Position numbers and translations under genes: made by a program. From Paenibacillus nuruki (lineage in GTDB: Bacteria; Bacillota; Bacilli; Paenibacillales; Paenibacillaceae): a stretch of DNA of 56,652 nt. The stretch spans positions 1 through 56,652 of the forward strand of contig NZ_MDER01000066.1 of NCBI RefSeq assembly GCF_001721045.1, written 5' to 3'. This document shows, one piece after another, positions 1-7,465 of the stretch. Numbering within the stretch: position 1 is the first letter of the stretch; each line of letters starts with the position of its first letter. The notes under the pieces were generated by a model. It did not search any database and was not told the DNA's origin. It was given only the letters and a program-made list of their open reading frames with translations.

Positions 1-1
1 T

Positions 2-331
2 GAATGGATAGCAAATCTAGTTTATGTGACAAATCCAATGTCTTCAGGGGATGATTACTTAAGAGATATTATGAAAGATTTCCAAGATAACAGTGATTTG
101 ATACAACTAAAATATTATTTTGAAGGAATTAATTGTTGCGAAGAATTAGAAAATCAAAAATTCATACCTCAAAAAAAGGTTGCTTTTAATATTATAAAAG
201 ATTATCAAATTTATAAAGAAGATAAAACAAATGATTTTGATTATATAGTATTTAGTCAATCACTAAGTTATACACCTAAAAGTGCAGATTTTATAGTAGA
301 CATTATACTTGATTATATTGATCTTCAATAA
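2..331 (+). CDS. Small orphan protein, 5' end outside window
   Basis: The frame is open from base 2 (Glu-Trp-Ile...) to the TAA at 329-331, so the gene probably begins upstream of the window. The GTG at 26 has no ribosome site and is not a convincing start. At least 109 residues are visible, acidic and rich in Lys/Asp/Ile, with no signal peptide or membrane segment. I do not recognise the family. It is the first of a run of small same-strand genes separated by hairpin repeats; size, AT-richness and context are typical of orphan immunity-type genes, but that is inference only. Confidence 0.5.
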   Translation, partial: EWIANLVYVTNPMSSGDDYLRDIMKDFQDNSDLIQLKYYFEGINCCEELENQKFIPQKKVAFNIIKDYQIYKEDKTNDFDYIVFSQSLSYTPKSADFIVDIILDYIDLQ

Positions 332-360
332 TTTTATAATACTGATACATCATATAATAT

Positions 361-404
361 ATGAACATAACTTGTGTCATAAATACAGGAACGTTATGTG
401 AAAT
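361..404 (+). repeat. Cassette hairpin repeat, copy a
   Basis: Contains CATAAATACAGGAACGTT, the core seen in the other copies. ACATAAC at 365-371 is a perfect 7-bp complement of GTTATGT at 393-399, giving a stem with a 21-nt loop that contains the core. It starts about 30 nt after the preceding stop codon and ends about 40 nt before the next start. Confidence 0.65.
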
Positions 405-441
405 TTCCAAAAGATTTTATAAATAAAAAGGGTGAAGTATA

Positions 442-1026
442 GTGATCCGACTTCCTATTTTTTCAGTACATTCAGTATTATCTATATCTAACAGTACAAT
501 AAGAATACAAGGCAGAGCACTTGATACAATTAAGATTAAATCTAAAGTGTTCGATTTAAATTCTAATTTGAGTTGTATTGAAGAAATCAGTATAGGGAAC
601 AAGCAATCTTCCGAACTTAGCATTATGTCTGAAGGAATCGTCACTATAAAGATCGATAAAGATAGTTTTGATATAGGAGAATTTTTGTATGGAGAGCAAG
701 CAAATGATTATATACAGACTATAAGCTTTGAACAAGCAACGGATATGGCAGAGAAGTTCATTCGTCAAGATTTAGTGGATTATGTTGAAGATCCTCACGT
801 ACTTTTTTTACATGAAGTTACACTAGAAGCAGAATACTGCTGGTTCTTTTTTTATAATCCAAAGATTATTATCCCAGAAGAGAAATGGTTATTAAAGATG
901 CTTGGAGCTTATGCCATTTCAAAGAAGGGTGAAGTCAGTCATACTTATAACTACTTAGATGACTCTGTGAAGGCTAGAGATTATTTAAATGTAATGTCAG
1001 GATATTTCAATAAGAAAGGACTCTGA
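442..1026 (+). CDS. Imm35/YrhB-like immunity-type protein
   Basis: 194 residues from a GTG start, with the ribosome-site-like AAAGGGTGAAG at about 427-437. The N-terminal ~90 residues are not recognised. From about residue 92 the pattern (FEQATDMAEKFI, then LHEVTLEAEYCWFFFYNP, then AISKKGEVSHTYNY) resembles the small YrhB/Imm35 domain: a helix followed by a strand with aromatic W-x-F-x-Y and a final 'Lys-x-Gly-Glu-Val' hairpin. Proteins of that family are predicted immunity proteins of polymorphic toxins. No cognate toxin gene is nearby, so it would be an orphan. Family assignment is by eye. Confidence 0.5.
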   Translation: MIRLPIFSVHSVLSISNSTIRIQGRALDTIKIKSKVFDLNSNLSCIEEISIGNKQSSELSIMSEGIVTIKIDKDSFDIGEFLYGEQANDYIQTISFEQATDMAEKFIRQDLVDYVEDPHVLFLHEVTLEAEYCWFFFYNPKIIIPEEKWLLKMLGAYAISKKGEVSHTYNYLDDSVKARDYLNVMSGYFNKKGL

Positions 1027-1066
1027 TAGAACTTTGTAGGGAAAGCATTCTCGAAGAAAATAGAAG

Positions 1067-1172
1067 TATCATATAAAATAATATTCATGTTGCGGACATT
1101 CATTCTCAGTCGGGCAGTTTTAGACACTCAGTATACGCTGACTCGTAAATACAGGAATGGCAACTGAAGCTG
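1067..1172 (+). repeat. Cassette hairpin repeat, copy b
   Basis: An upstream block (TATCATATAAAATAATATTC at about 1067-1086, followed by GCGGACATT) resembles copy c. The core is CGTAAATACAGGAATGGC. TTTTAG and CAGT 5' of the core can pair with ACTG and CTAAAA 3' of it. This copy has lost the GTTA after the core. Confidence 0.5.
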
Positions 1173-1204
1173 CTAAAAGATAAAAATATAAGGAGAGATA
1201 ACAT

Positions 1205-1636
1205 ATAAAACTACTAAGATTGCATGAATTAAAACAGAAAAATTACATTGAGCTTTTCCCAGGGAAATTATTTAAGGGCTATCTGAATGAAGAATCTATT
1301 TATATCGATGATGATTATTTTAGTTTGATCGCTCCAGCTATTCGTAATGGGTTTAAATGCTATACAGGCTTTGAACGGTTCGAAATTGAAAAAACTCAGT
1401 GGTATTCAATCCTAAACGAGTTGTCAAAACTAAGAGAAATAATTGGTTGTAAAGATAGACAACGGCTAAAAACGTATATTTCCACATTCTTTTTGCAGGA
1501 ATCCATTTGTGAATGGCAATTGGAACAGTATAAAAAGATAGGTGTTTTAAAATTAATGAGATTTATTGAAGAACTTATCGACTGGATTGAAACCGAACTT
1601 GAAGAAAATGAGACTATTACTTTAATAGGGCTATAA
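1205..1636 (+). CDS. Orphan protein of unknown function, apparent ATA start
   Basis: AGGAGAG at 1191-1197 is a strong ribosome site, but the only in-frame initiators are ATA at 1205 (7-nt spacing) and TTG at 1220 (22-nt spacing, too far). The ATA start adds an MKLLR-type N-terminus and gives 143 residues. The TTG start gives 138. The protein is soluble and acidic at its C-terminus (WIETELEENE) with no motif I recognise. It lies between hairpin repeats b and c, as one cassette of the array. Either start gives the same core protein. Confidence 0.55.
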   Translation: MKLLRLHELKQKNYIELFPGKLFKGYLNEESIYIDDDYFSLIAPAIRNGFKCYTGFERFEIEKTQWYSILNELSKLREIIGCKDRQRLKTYISTFFLQESICEWQLEQYKKIGVLKLMRFIEELIDWIETELEENETITLIGL

Positions 1637-1662
1637 AATCTGAAAGGTTCTCATCAAAACAT

Positions 1663-1750
1663 CAGTATCAGATAACATAATATTCATCTGTGGACACTTG
1701 TCCTTGGCCAGACATATGTTAGGTCATGAATATAGGAACGTTATATTAAA
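1663..1750 (+). repeat. Cassette hairpin repeat, copy c
   Basis: The upstream block (CATAATATTCATCTGTGGAC) matches copy b, followed by TTGGCCAG as in copy e. The core reads CATGAATATAGGAACGTT at about 1725-1742. Pairing around the core is weak here (ATATG with TATAT), so this copy supports the stem less well than a, e and f. Confidence 0.5.
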
Positions 1751-1800
1751 AATCGGAAAATAAGAAAATCAATAAATTAAAGAAAGAGTTGTTAAATTCC

Positions 1801-2088
1801 ATGGCATTTTGTATTGACTTCAAGTTACTTCGAATGAATGATAATAAAGCATTATATCTGTATGGGGATTGTTCCGAAAATTTTGAAGGTCTATTTGAAT
1901 TAGATTTAGAAAAATTAATATCGGGTGAAACTTCATCTAATACTGATATGAGAGAAGTAGTGAAAGTAATTAAACCATGTATTAGTGATAGAGAATATCA
2001 GCATAAAGCAAATAGAGCATTTAGTAAAATTTACAAACACTATAAGGAAACAAAAGAATATTTATTAGAAGGTGGATATTATGCATAA
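1801..2088 (+). CDS. Orphan protein of unknown function
   Basis: 95 residues if started at ATG 1801, 12 nt after AAAGAAAGAG. The TTG at 1789 abuts that ribosome site and is less likely. The N-terminal half has a beta-rich pattern (FKLLRMNDNKALYLYGDC, then FEGLFELDLEKLI), and the C-terminal half is Lys-rich and helical. I do not recognise the family. It is a single-gene unit of the array; a decayed gene and a degraded repeat follow. Confidence 0.5.
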   Translation: MAFCIDFKLLRMNDNKALYLYGDCSENFEGLFELDLEKLISGETSSNTDMREVVKVIKPCISDREYQHKANRAFSKIYKHYKETKEYLLEGGYYA

Positions 2089-2141
2089 AGTTTACCAATT
2101 AGCACAATGAATAAAATAACATTGTGGTAGCTACTCAAGAT

Positions 2142-2182
2142 GCACGATTCGTTATATGACATAATATCCACGCTGTGTGTAT
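2142..2182 (+). repeat. Degraded cassette repeat remnant
   Basis: ATTCGTTATATGACATAATA followed by TCCACGCTGTG has the CGTTATAT of copy c and the CATAATATtCA...TGtGG block of copies b and c, but in fused, shortened form with no GTGAATACAGG. It looks like a repeat that has lost its middle. Confidence 0.3.
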
Positions 2183-2185
2183 TTA

Positions 2186-2337
2186 ATGGATGGTCAAGAA
2201 ATTACCTATGATAACAATGAAGTTAATGGTAGACAATGATCTACTGATGTATCTAATTAAAGAATTAGATACTGAGCTGTGAAGGTAATTCATTTGAAGC
2301 AAGGAATTACTTTGGTGAATGGAACTTCAAGCTGTAA
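2186..2337 (+). pseudogene. Decayed C-terminal gene fragment
   Basis: Coding-like sequence is split over three frames: MDGQEITYDNNEVNG from 2186, then MVDNDLLMYLIKELDTEL, then EGNSFEARNYFGEWNFKL with TAA at 2335-2337. Joined, these give a plausible ~50-residue C-terminus of a small acidic protein of the kind found in immunity families. Two frame breaks make it a remnant. Parent family not identified. Confidence 0.4.
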
Positions 2338-2409
2338 AGTCAGAAAGAGACTCCTTTTTTATAATTAATTACAACGAATATACTGAATTTATTAAAGAGG
2401 GGTTACATA

Positions 2410-3057
2410 ATGCAAAAGGTAGTAAAAGTAATATGGATTATAGCGGTTGTGATTGCAGGATTGGCTTTGATGTGGTTTATGTTTTTGTTAATTCGTGATA
2501 GAACAGATATTGGACCAGCAGGTCCTTTTATTCTTTATTTCATCTGGTGTCCAGTCCTAGTTTTTGTTGCTGTATCTATTGTTCTTTTGATCAAAAATAA
2601 GGTGCCCGTTCACATAATCTCTCAGAGTATTCTAATTATGTTTTTGGTCATATTTTCACTTGTTTTTTCTGCGACACTTCTTCGTGAGCCACATTACGAA
2701 AAATTAATGCAAGAAATCGAGGAAGAAAATCGTCAATATATGGAGCAAAGTAGGCAAGTTACAGCTGATGGAAAGTATGAATACTTTTTTTATTTAATTG
2801 GAAGACTAACCGACAATCCACGTTCACATATCGCTATTCGTAACTTAACTAACAATGTCGAAAAGAGTATTACAATCGATCTAAACTTTGAAGGAGTTAG
2901 AGCGGTGGAAAACCTTCCTCCAAACATAAGACTGATTGAAATTTATCCAACAGATGATGAGCATATTTATAAGTTAACCACAACGTCCCAATTAAAAGAT
3001 GAAATAGAAACTTTCAAAGTGAATATGGAAACAGCGATAGTAAAAAAAATTGACTGA
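2410..3057 (+). CDS. Three-TM membrane protein of unknown function
   Basis: 215 residues from ATG 2410, preceded by AAAGAGGGG. Three hydrophobic segments are visible at about residues 7-28, 37-62 and 67-89. A Glu/Gln-rich helix (MQEIEEENRQYMEQ) follows, then a soluble domain of about 110 residues with beta-strand character, ending in IVKKID. No enzyme motif. It occupies one slot of the cassette array, with the decayed fragment before it and repeat d after it. Membrane-bound immunity proteins share this layout, but no sequence signature supports that here. Confidence 0.6.
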   Translation: MQKVVKVIWIIAVVIAGLALMWFMFLLIRDRTDIGPAGPFILYFIWCPVLVFVAVSIVLLIKNKVPVHIISQSILIMFLVIFSLVFSATLLREPHYEKLMQEIEEENRQYMEQSRQVTADGKYEYFFYLIGRLTDNPRSHIAIRNLTNNVEKSITIDLNFEGVRAVENLPPNIRLIEIYPTDDEHIYKLTTTSQLKDEIETFKVNMETAIVKKID

Positions 3058-3144
3058 TCTAGGTCTATCTCTGAAAACAGAGATATTGAGCCTTGTTAAA
3101 AAAGTATAAGTAATTATTAAAGCTTTGGATATTTAGCCGACACT

Positions 3145-3250
3145 CAGCAGACAAATCCTGCGGGGCTAAGTAGCTGAGCTACCCGACCCTTGCGGATCTT
3201 AAGCCTTTCGGATTAGTGAATACAACAACGTTATCAGAAATCAGCGTAAA
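3145..3250 (+). repeat. Cassette hairpin repeat, copy d (long form)
   Basis: A roughly 100-bp unit clearly homologous to copy e: CAGACAAATCCTG, GGCTAAGT, TTGCGGATCTTAAGCC, then TAGTGAATACAACAACGTTA and ATCAGCGTAAAA. Internal complements are GTAGC/GCTAC, CCGA/TCGG and CTGA/TCAG. Confidence 0.65.
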
Positions 3251-3308
3251 ATTTAATAATAAACATATCAATCATCTTCAAATATAAATCTAGAGAGGAG
3301 TGCTTTAA

Positions 3309-3674
3309 ATGGAAAATGTCACTGATGTAGAGAAATTAGAATCTATAAAGTCCTTTCAATCTACAATCAATAAATTAGAAAATGCCAATGCTCAGATGAC
3401 TAAGAAAGGAGCAAATATCACATTAACAACGAAAAGACTTGAAGCTTTATACGTTGGCTTGGCCATACTAGACTTCGTTTGGAATAAAAGACCACATGGG
3501 CATAAACAAGAAGAAATAATAGCAGCTCGCAATGTTCTCGCTGGATTACTTCCATCGATTAAATCCAGTTATGATAAGGCAAGAGAAGGTAGTCCTCAAA
3601 AGACACTTCTACAAAGAAGAATAAGATCATTGGAATTAGCTATTCAAGCAACTGATGATCAATCAGATAGTTAA
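3309..3674 (+). CDS. Orphan helical protein of unknown function
   Basis: 121 residues from ATG 3309 with AGAGAGGAG about 7 nt upstream. Predicted largely alpha-helical, Lys/Ala-rich, with one moderately hydrophobic helix (ALYVGLAILDFVW, residues ~47-59) that is too polar in context to call a membrane segment. The tail ATDDQSDS looks disordered. No family recognised. It sits between long repeat copies d and e, the clearest case of one gene flanked by two similar elements. Confidence 0.6.
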   Translation: MENVTDVEKLESIKSFQSTINKLENANAQMTKKGANITLTTKRLEALYVGLAILDFVWNKRPHGHKQEEIIAARNVLAGLLPSIKSSYDKAREGSPQKTLLQRRIRSLELAIQATDDQSDS

Positions 3675-3784
3675 AACTTAATTTAAGTGTATCAAAGTAG
3701 TCACTGACATTTGATTACGATAAATTCACGCATCTGTTCATTAGCCAGCCCCTCGGCCAGTAGATAATTTTACTAGAAAGCAGA

Positions 3785-3892
3785 TTCAGCGAACAATCCT
3801 GTAATGGCTAAGTCTGACGGCCCAACCGTTGCACTGTCTTAAGCCTGCCGGGTTCGTGAATACAGGAACGTTAGACAAAATCAGCGCAAAAA
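3785..3892 (+). repeat. Cassette hairpin repeat, copy e (long form)
   Basis: GTCTGACG at 3812-3819 pairs with CGTTAGAC at 3869-3876 (7 Watson-Crick pairs plus one G-T), enclosing AACCG/CGGGTT and the core GTGAATACAGGAACGTTA. The 3' arm GTTAGAC fits the GTTRRRY integron core consensus, and GCCCAAC nearby fits RYYYAAC. A resemblance to attC is possible but not shown. Confidence 0.7.
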
Positions 3893-4005
3893 CTAGAAAG
3901 AACAAAAGACAATCCTTTTAGCTACTAAATTAATGGTTAGTTATAAATAACTTCCAGAGAATGTAAACGTCTAAATAAAGTAAGGAATGAGGAGGCAGGA
4001 ATTTT

Positions 4006-4920
4006 ATGGGAGGAACGAATGTGTGGGATGCGGAGTGGGAGGTTAACGAAGAGCAGGCACGGATGCTGATCGGCAGACAATTTCCCCAGCTGTCATCGAA
4101 ACAAGTGAAACGATTGGGTTGGGGCTGGGACAATACGGTTTTTCTTATCAGTGACGAGTACGTGTTTCGGTTTCCAAGAAGAAAGATTGCAGTTGGCTCG
4201 ATTCGTATGGAAGGGGAGCTGCTGCCGAAGCTGGAGGCATATATGACCATCCCCTATCCGAAACCATTGTTTTATGGCGAAACAAGTGACGAATACCCGG
4301 TACCGTTTCTCGGCTATACCTACGTGCTAGGAGATTTCCCCATCGGTTTGACGGAAGAACGCCGGGCTTTATCGGCAGAGACGCTGGCGAAATTTTTGCG
4401 GAGATTGCATGAGTTTCCGGTGCAGACAGCGCTGAAGTGTGGAGTTCAGCAAGATCATCGAAACTTGACGGACATCGCATCGCGCAAAGTGAAATTGGAA
4501 GGCTTTCTATCGAAGGTGATCGAACACTTCTCGTCAGAGGAGTCTTGTGTGATCGAAGCCTATATTAACAGGCTGCAAACCGACCATGTCAAGGCGGGGA
4601 ATGTACTGCTACATGGCGATCTTCATTTCAAAAATATGCTTGTGAATGAGAACGGCATCGTTTCCGGCATCATCGATTGGGGCGATCTGAACGTAGGCCA
4701 TCCGGCTTGCGATTTGAGCGTTGCTTACAGCTTTTTACCACCTTACGCTCGTGGCATGTTTTTCGAAACATATGGAGGAGCGGACGAGGAAACGAAGCTG
4801 CTGGCGCGTCTGATCGCGGTATATATCCCCGTATTGATCTTGATGCAAGCGGTCAATGACGGGAATGAAGTGATTGCAGCAGAGGCGAAATCCAACATCA
4901 TGCGAGCACTGTCGGATTAA
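4006..4920 (+). CDS. APH-family phosphotransferase (antibiotic or small-molecule kinase)
   Basis: 304 residues from ATG 4006; GGAGG lies 11-15 nt upstream. The aminoglycoside phosphotransferase fold (PF01636) is clear. An N-lobe has LGWGWDNTVFLISDEYVFRFPRR, the C-lobe has the catalytic HGDLHFKNML (about residues 204-213), and the metal-binding IIDWGDLNVGHPACDLS follows at about 222-238. Such kinases transfer phosphate from ATP or GTP to aminoglycosides, macrolides or other small hydroxyl compounds; the substrate cannot be read off. Base composition is strikingly different: this gene is close to half G+C with CTG/CGG codons while its neighbours are around one third, so it is likely a recent arrival. 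The sequence switches back to AT-rich within a few bases of its stop. Confidence 0.85.
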   Translation: MGGTNVWDAEWEVNEEQARMLIGRQFPQLSSKQVKRLGWGWDNTVFLISDEYVFRFPRRKIAVGSIRMEGELLPKLEAYMTIPYPKPLFYGETSDEYPVPFLGYTYVLGDFPIGLTEERRALSAETLAKFLRRLHEFPVQTALKCGVQQDHRNLTDIASRKVKLEGFLSKVIEHFSSEESCVIEAYINRLQTDHVKAGNVLLHGDLHFKNMLVNENGIVSGIIDWGDLNVGHPACDLSVAYSFLPPYARGMFFETYGGADEETKLLARLIAVYIPVLILMQAVNDGNEVIAAEAKSNIMRALSD

Positions 4921-4933
4921 GCTCATTATTTTG

Positions 4934-5275
4934 TTGCAGCTATTGGACTATGGTGAATTAACACATTATGATTTTGATATTTGCGGTTATGGATGGAGAT
5001 CTTATAATATCGCAGAGTTTAGATTGGCGAGAGAAATTCACAGTGGTCATAATAAAGATGAAGTTGAAAGACTTTGGAAAGCATTTCTAAATGGATACAG
5101 GAATGTAAGAGATCTAAGTAGAAATGATGTAGAAGCCGTCTCTCTATTCGTGGTAATTAGACAACTATGGCTCTTTAGCTTATGTTTTACTGAAGCAGAG
5201 CTCATAGAGGAAGCTGACTTTGATAATAGCTTTATTGACAGTAAGATGGAATATTTCAGGACAGTAAGTTTTTAA
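4934..5275 (+). pseudogene. C-terminal stump of a second phosphotransferase
   Basis: From about 4934 the frame reads LLDYGELTHYDFDICGYGWRSYNIAEFRLA and then WKAFLNGYRNVRDLS, FVVIRQLWLF. This is the typical C-terminal half of APH-fold kinases of the 'DFDxCGYGWRxYDIA' type (metal-binding Asp retained). The N-lobe and the catalytic HGDxHxxN are absent, and nothing in frame upstream encodes them; the open frame before 4934 is only the out-of-frame tail of the preceding gene. The join at about 4920-4934 looks like an insertion or deletion junction. It cannot make an active kinase. Confidence 0.65.
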
Positions 5276-5354
5276 TCTTTTGCATCGTTCTTTTCGTGGA
5301 TATAAAACACAAATCTTCAAATGATCTTCATAAATAATGAATAGGAGCAAGCCT

Positions 5355-6293
5355 ATGATCATTGAATCTCTGAATCAGTCTCAAATCAACGATGAAAAAA
5401 TGAAATCATTTATTAGCTATTTAAAAAAGGAAAAAATAGAAAGTTGTTTGATAAGTTTGGGTTCAGATATTGTACTTCAATATTTTAGAAACAATAAATC
5501 GAAAGATAAGCTTCACAAAATTAACTCGTGTACGAAAAGTATTACTTCATGCTTAATTGGAATTGCTGTCGAACAGGGATTCATTTCAGACCTTCATACG
5601 CCGATTGTTCATTATTTCCCATCGCTTCAACAGGATAAAGACATCCGCAAACAAAGTATTACCATTGAGCACTTATTGAGCATGAGTGCAGGATTTGATT
5701 GGCCAGAATTGGGGGAATGGAATGGCTGGCCAGCCATGATACATAGTTCGAACTGGGTTGATTATATATTAGAACGCCCATTAAATGCTGAACCTGGTGA
5801 ACGGATGAACTATAATTCTGGCTGTAGCCATCTATTATTAGCAATACTTCAAAAGGTATCAGGAATGAGTGCAAAAGATTTTGCAATAAAGTATCTATTC
5901 TCTAGTTTGAAGATGAAAGATTTCATATGGCATGTAGACCCTCAGGGAGTGAATATTGGTGGTTTTGGGATACATATGTCTATACAAGATATGCAAAAAT
6001 TCGGCTACTTTTACTTAAACAAGGGACGTTGTGGGAAACGACAACTACTTAGTGAAGAATGGATAGCGACTTCAACCCAACCAAAGTATTTAACATATGA
6101 TGATATCGGTTATTACGGTCATCACTGGTGGGTGGCTAATGAATCGCTAGAGCATCCTTTTTATTTCGCTATGGGTATGGGCGGGCAGTATATCTGTGTG
6201 GATCATTCTCAAAATATAGTCGTTGCATTAACAAGTTATACATACGGTGATACCCTAAAACCATTAAAAGCGATTACAGAACTTTTGCGATAA
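5355..6293 (+). CDS. Serine hydrolase, beta-lactamase/class C fold
   Basis: 312 residues. ATG 5355 is preferred over ATG 5337 because AGGAG at 5343-5347 is 7 nt before it. The SxxK motif is at residues 58-61 (SCTK), followed by a conserved helix, and GERMNYNSGCSHLL supplies the second active-site Tyr. The C-terminal part, with YYGHHWWV and FYFAMGMGGQYICVD, corresponds to the third-motif strand. There is no signal peptide, so it acts in the cytoplasm. The family (COG1680/PF00144) includes esterases, 6-aminohexanoate-dimer hydrolases and amidases as well as beta-lactamases. Without a secretion signal it is unlikely to protect the cell wall from penicillins. Confidence 0.8.
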   Translation: MIIESLNQSQINDEKMKSFISYLKKEKIESCLISLGSDIVLQYFRNNKSKDKLHKINSCTKSITSCLIGIAVEQGFISDLHTPIVHYFPSLQQDKDIRKQSITIEHLLSMSAGFDWPELGEWNGWPAMIHSSNWVDYILERPLNAEPGERMNYNSGCSHLLLAILQKVSGMSAKDFAIKYLFSSLKMKDFIWHVDPQGVNIGGFGIHMSIQDMQKFGYFYLNKGRCGKRQLLSEEWIATSTQPKYLTYDDIGYYGHHWWVANESLEHPFYFAMGMGGQYICVDHSQNIVVALTSYTYGDTLKPLKAITELLR

Positions 6294-6326
6294 CACAAAC
6301 AAGTTAGCACATCTACTGATAAAAAG

Positions 6327-6382
6327 TTCATACATTGTCATATGCGCTCTTTGGTCGCCAAAGGAGATATTGGAAGTATGAA
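6327..6382 (+). repeat. Two-tier hairpin between cassette genes
   Basis: TTCATAC (6327-6333) pairs with GTATGAA (6376-6382). Inside, CTCTTTGG (6347-6354) pairs with CCAAAGGAG (6358-6366) around a TCG loop. It lacks the GTGAATACAGG core but occupies the position where the repeat would be expected. GCTAAGTCT about 6406-6414, shared with copy e, may be a remnant. No U-run follows, so it is not an obvious terminator. Confidence 0.45.
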
Positions 6383-6505
6383 TTCGGACTTATACGTCCA
6401 ATCAGCTAAGTCTAATGACACGTTTATTGGAGTGAATTAACCTACCTGAATATCTGGAAAGCACGTATTTTAGTCAGCAGAAGTTTTAGTCTAGGAGGAG
6501 TCTAT

Positions 6506-7273
6506 ATGATATTAGAAAAAGTCATAAATAAAATTGAAATACAAAGTGAATATAAGGATTTTGTTGATAGGTATATAGATAATGTACTTACCGAGTTTAA
6601 AGATAAGATTCATAGCATTTATATGTGCGGCTCGATCCCAAAAGGAACAGCTACACCGTTTAAATCAGATGCAGATTTTACGATTGTCTGTGTAGATCCC
6701 AAAGATATAGATTACGAAAGATTGTCAAAGATTAAAGACAGACTTTTGGAAGAATATCCAATCCTCACCAAGATTGATACAATTATTTGCTCGATGGACG
6801 ATGTATTAAGTAAACCGAATGAGTGGGGGTTTTGGGTGAAGATCATTTGTGTTTGCGTACATGGTCAAGACATTGGTAAACAAGTACCGCCGATCACCAT
6901 TTCTCCTGAGTTCATTGTAGATTTAAATAAAGAGACCAAAGATGAAGTAGATCGTATACATCATTCGCTTTCTAATGCTAGTGATCCCAAAATGAAGATG
7001 AGATATATCAAAGGTTATTCTAAACGATTAATTCGTGCATTATACTCTTTGGTTTTGGAAAATACAGGTGTATGGGAAGATGATATGGTTAAGATGAAAA
7101 ATGCTATATTAGACTATTGTGAGATTGACCCTGCTTTAGTTGATTATCTGTATGCTTGTTACTTGGATAGCAATGTAGGTCTTGAAGAGTTTTTAGGAAG
7201 GGCAGATGAAGTATATTGTTATTTTGAGAATACTCTAAATGCAATGGCTGCTTCTAGAAATTCTTTATACTAA
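6506..7273 (+). CDS. Pol-beta-type nucleotidyltransferase
   Basis: 255 residues from ATG 6506 with TAGGAGGAG as ribosome site. The nucleotidyltransferase signature is present: CGSIPKGTATPFKSDADFTIV (about residues 41-61), that is Gly-Ser, then Asp-x-Asp for two metal ions, with a likely third carboxylate at KIDTIIC about residue 92. The C-terminal ~120 residues are helical and resemble the all-alpha domain of aminoglycoside adenylyltransferase-like proteins. A role in nucleotidylating a drug, or acting as a minimal NTase/antitoxin-type module, is possible; no partner gene is adjacent. It lies between the serine hydrolase and repeat f. Confidence 0.75.
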   Translation: MILEKVINKIEIQSEYKDFVDRYIDNVLTEFKDKIHSIYMCGSIPKGTATPFKSDADFTIVCVDPKDIDYERLSKIKDRLLEEYPILTKIDTIICSMDDVLSKPNEWGFWVKIICVCVHGQDIGKQVPPITISPEFIVDLNKETKDEVDRIHHSLSNASDPKMKMRYIKGYSKRLIRALYSLVLENTGVWEDDMVKMKNAILDYCEIDPALVDYLYACYLDSNVGLEEFLGRADEVYCYFENTLNAMAASRNSLY

Positions 7274-7384
7274 AATCCTATTGAAGCTCTGAGTCACTCT
7301 AAGAATCGATTGATTGCATCCAGTTAAGATCTTGTCAAGATATCTATTCATTAAGTTTTAAACAGTCTCACAGCTATAAGTATC

Positions 7385-7435
7385 GACTCTGAGGTGACAT
7401 AATGTCGGGTCGTGAATACAGAAAAGTTACCATGC
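7385..7435 (+). repeat. Cassette hairpin repeat, copy f
   Basis: The core is GTCGTGAATACAGAAAAGTT. GGTGAC (7393-7398) pairs with GTTACC (7426-7431) with one G-T pair, and GACATAATGTC inside the loop is itself a small palindrome. The stem arms differ from those of copies a and e yet still match each other. Confidence 0.6.
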
Positions 7436-7465
7436 AAATCGAATATTTAAGGGGCATTCTCAATA

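Noticed and set aside
4874-4933. N-terminal part of the frame containing the kinase stump
   Set aside because: It is an out-of-frame reading of the preceding kinase tail; sequence resembling a kinase begins only at about 4934.
361-7435. CRISPR array
   Set aside because: The repeats are spaced by whole genes, differ from each other and have no uniform spacers or cas genes.
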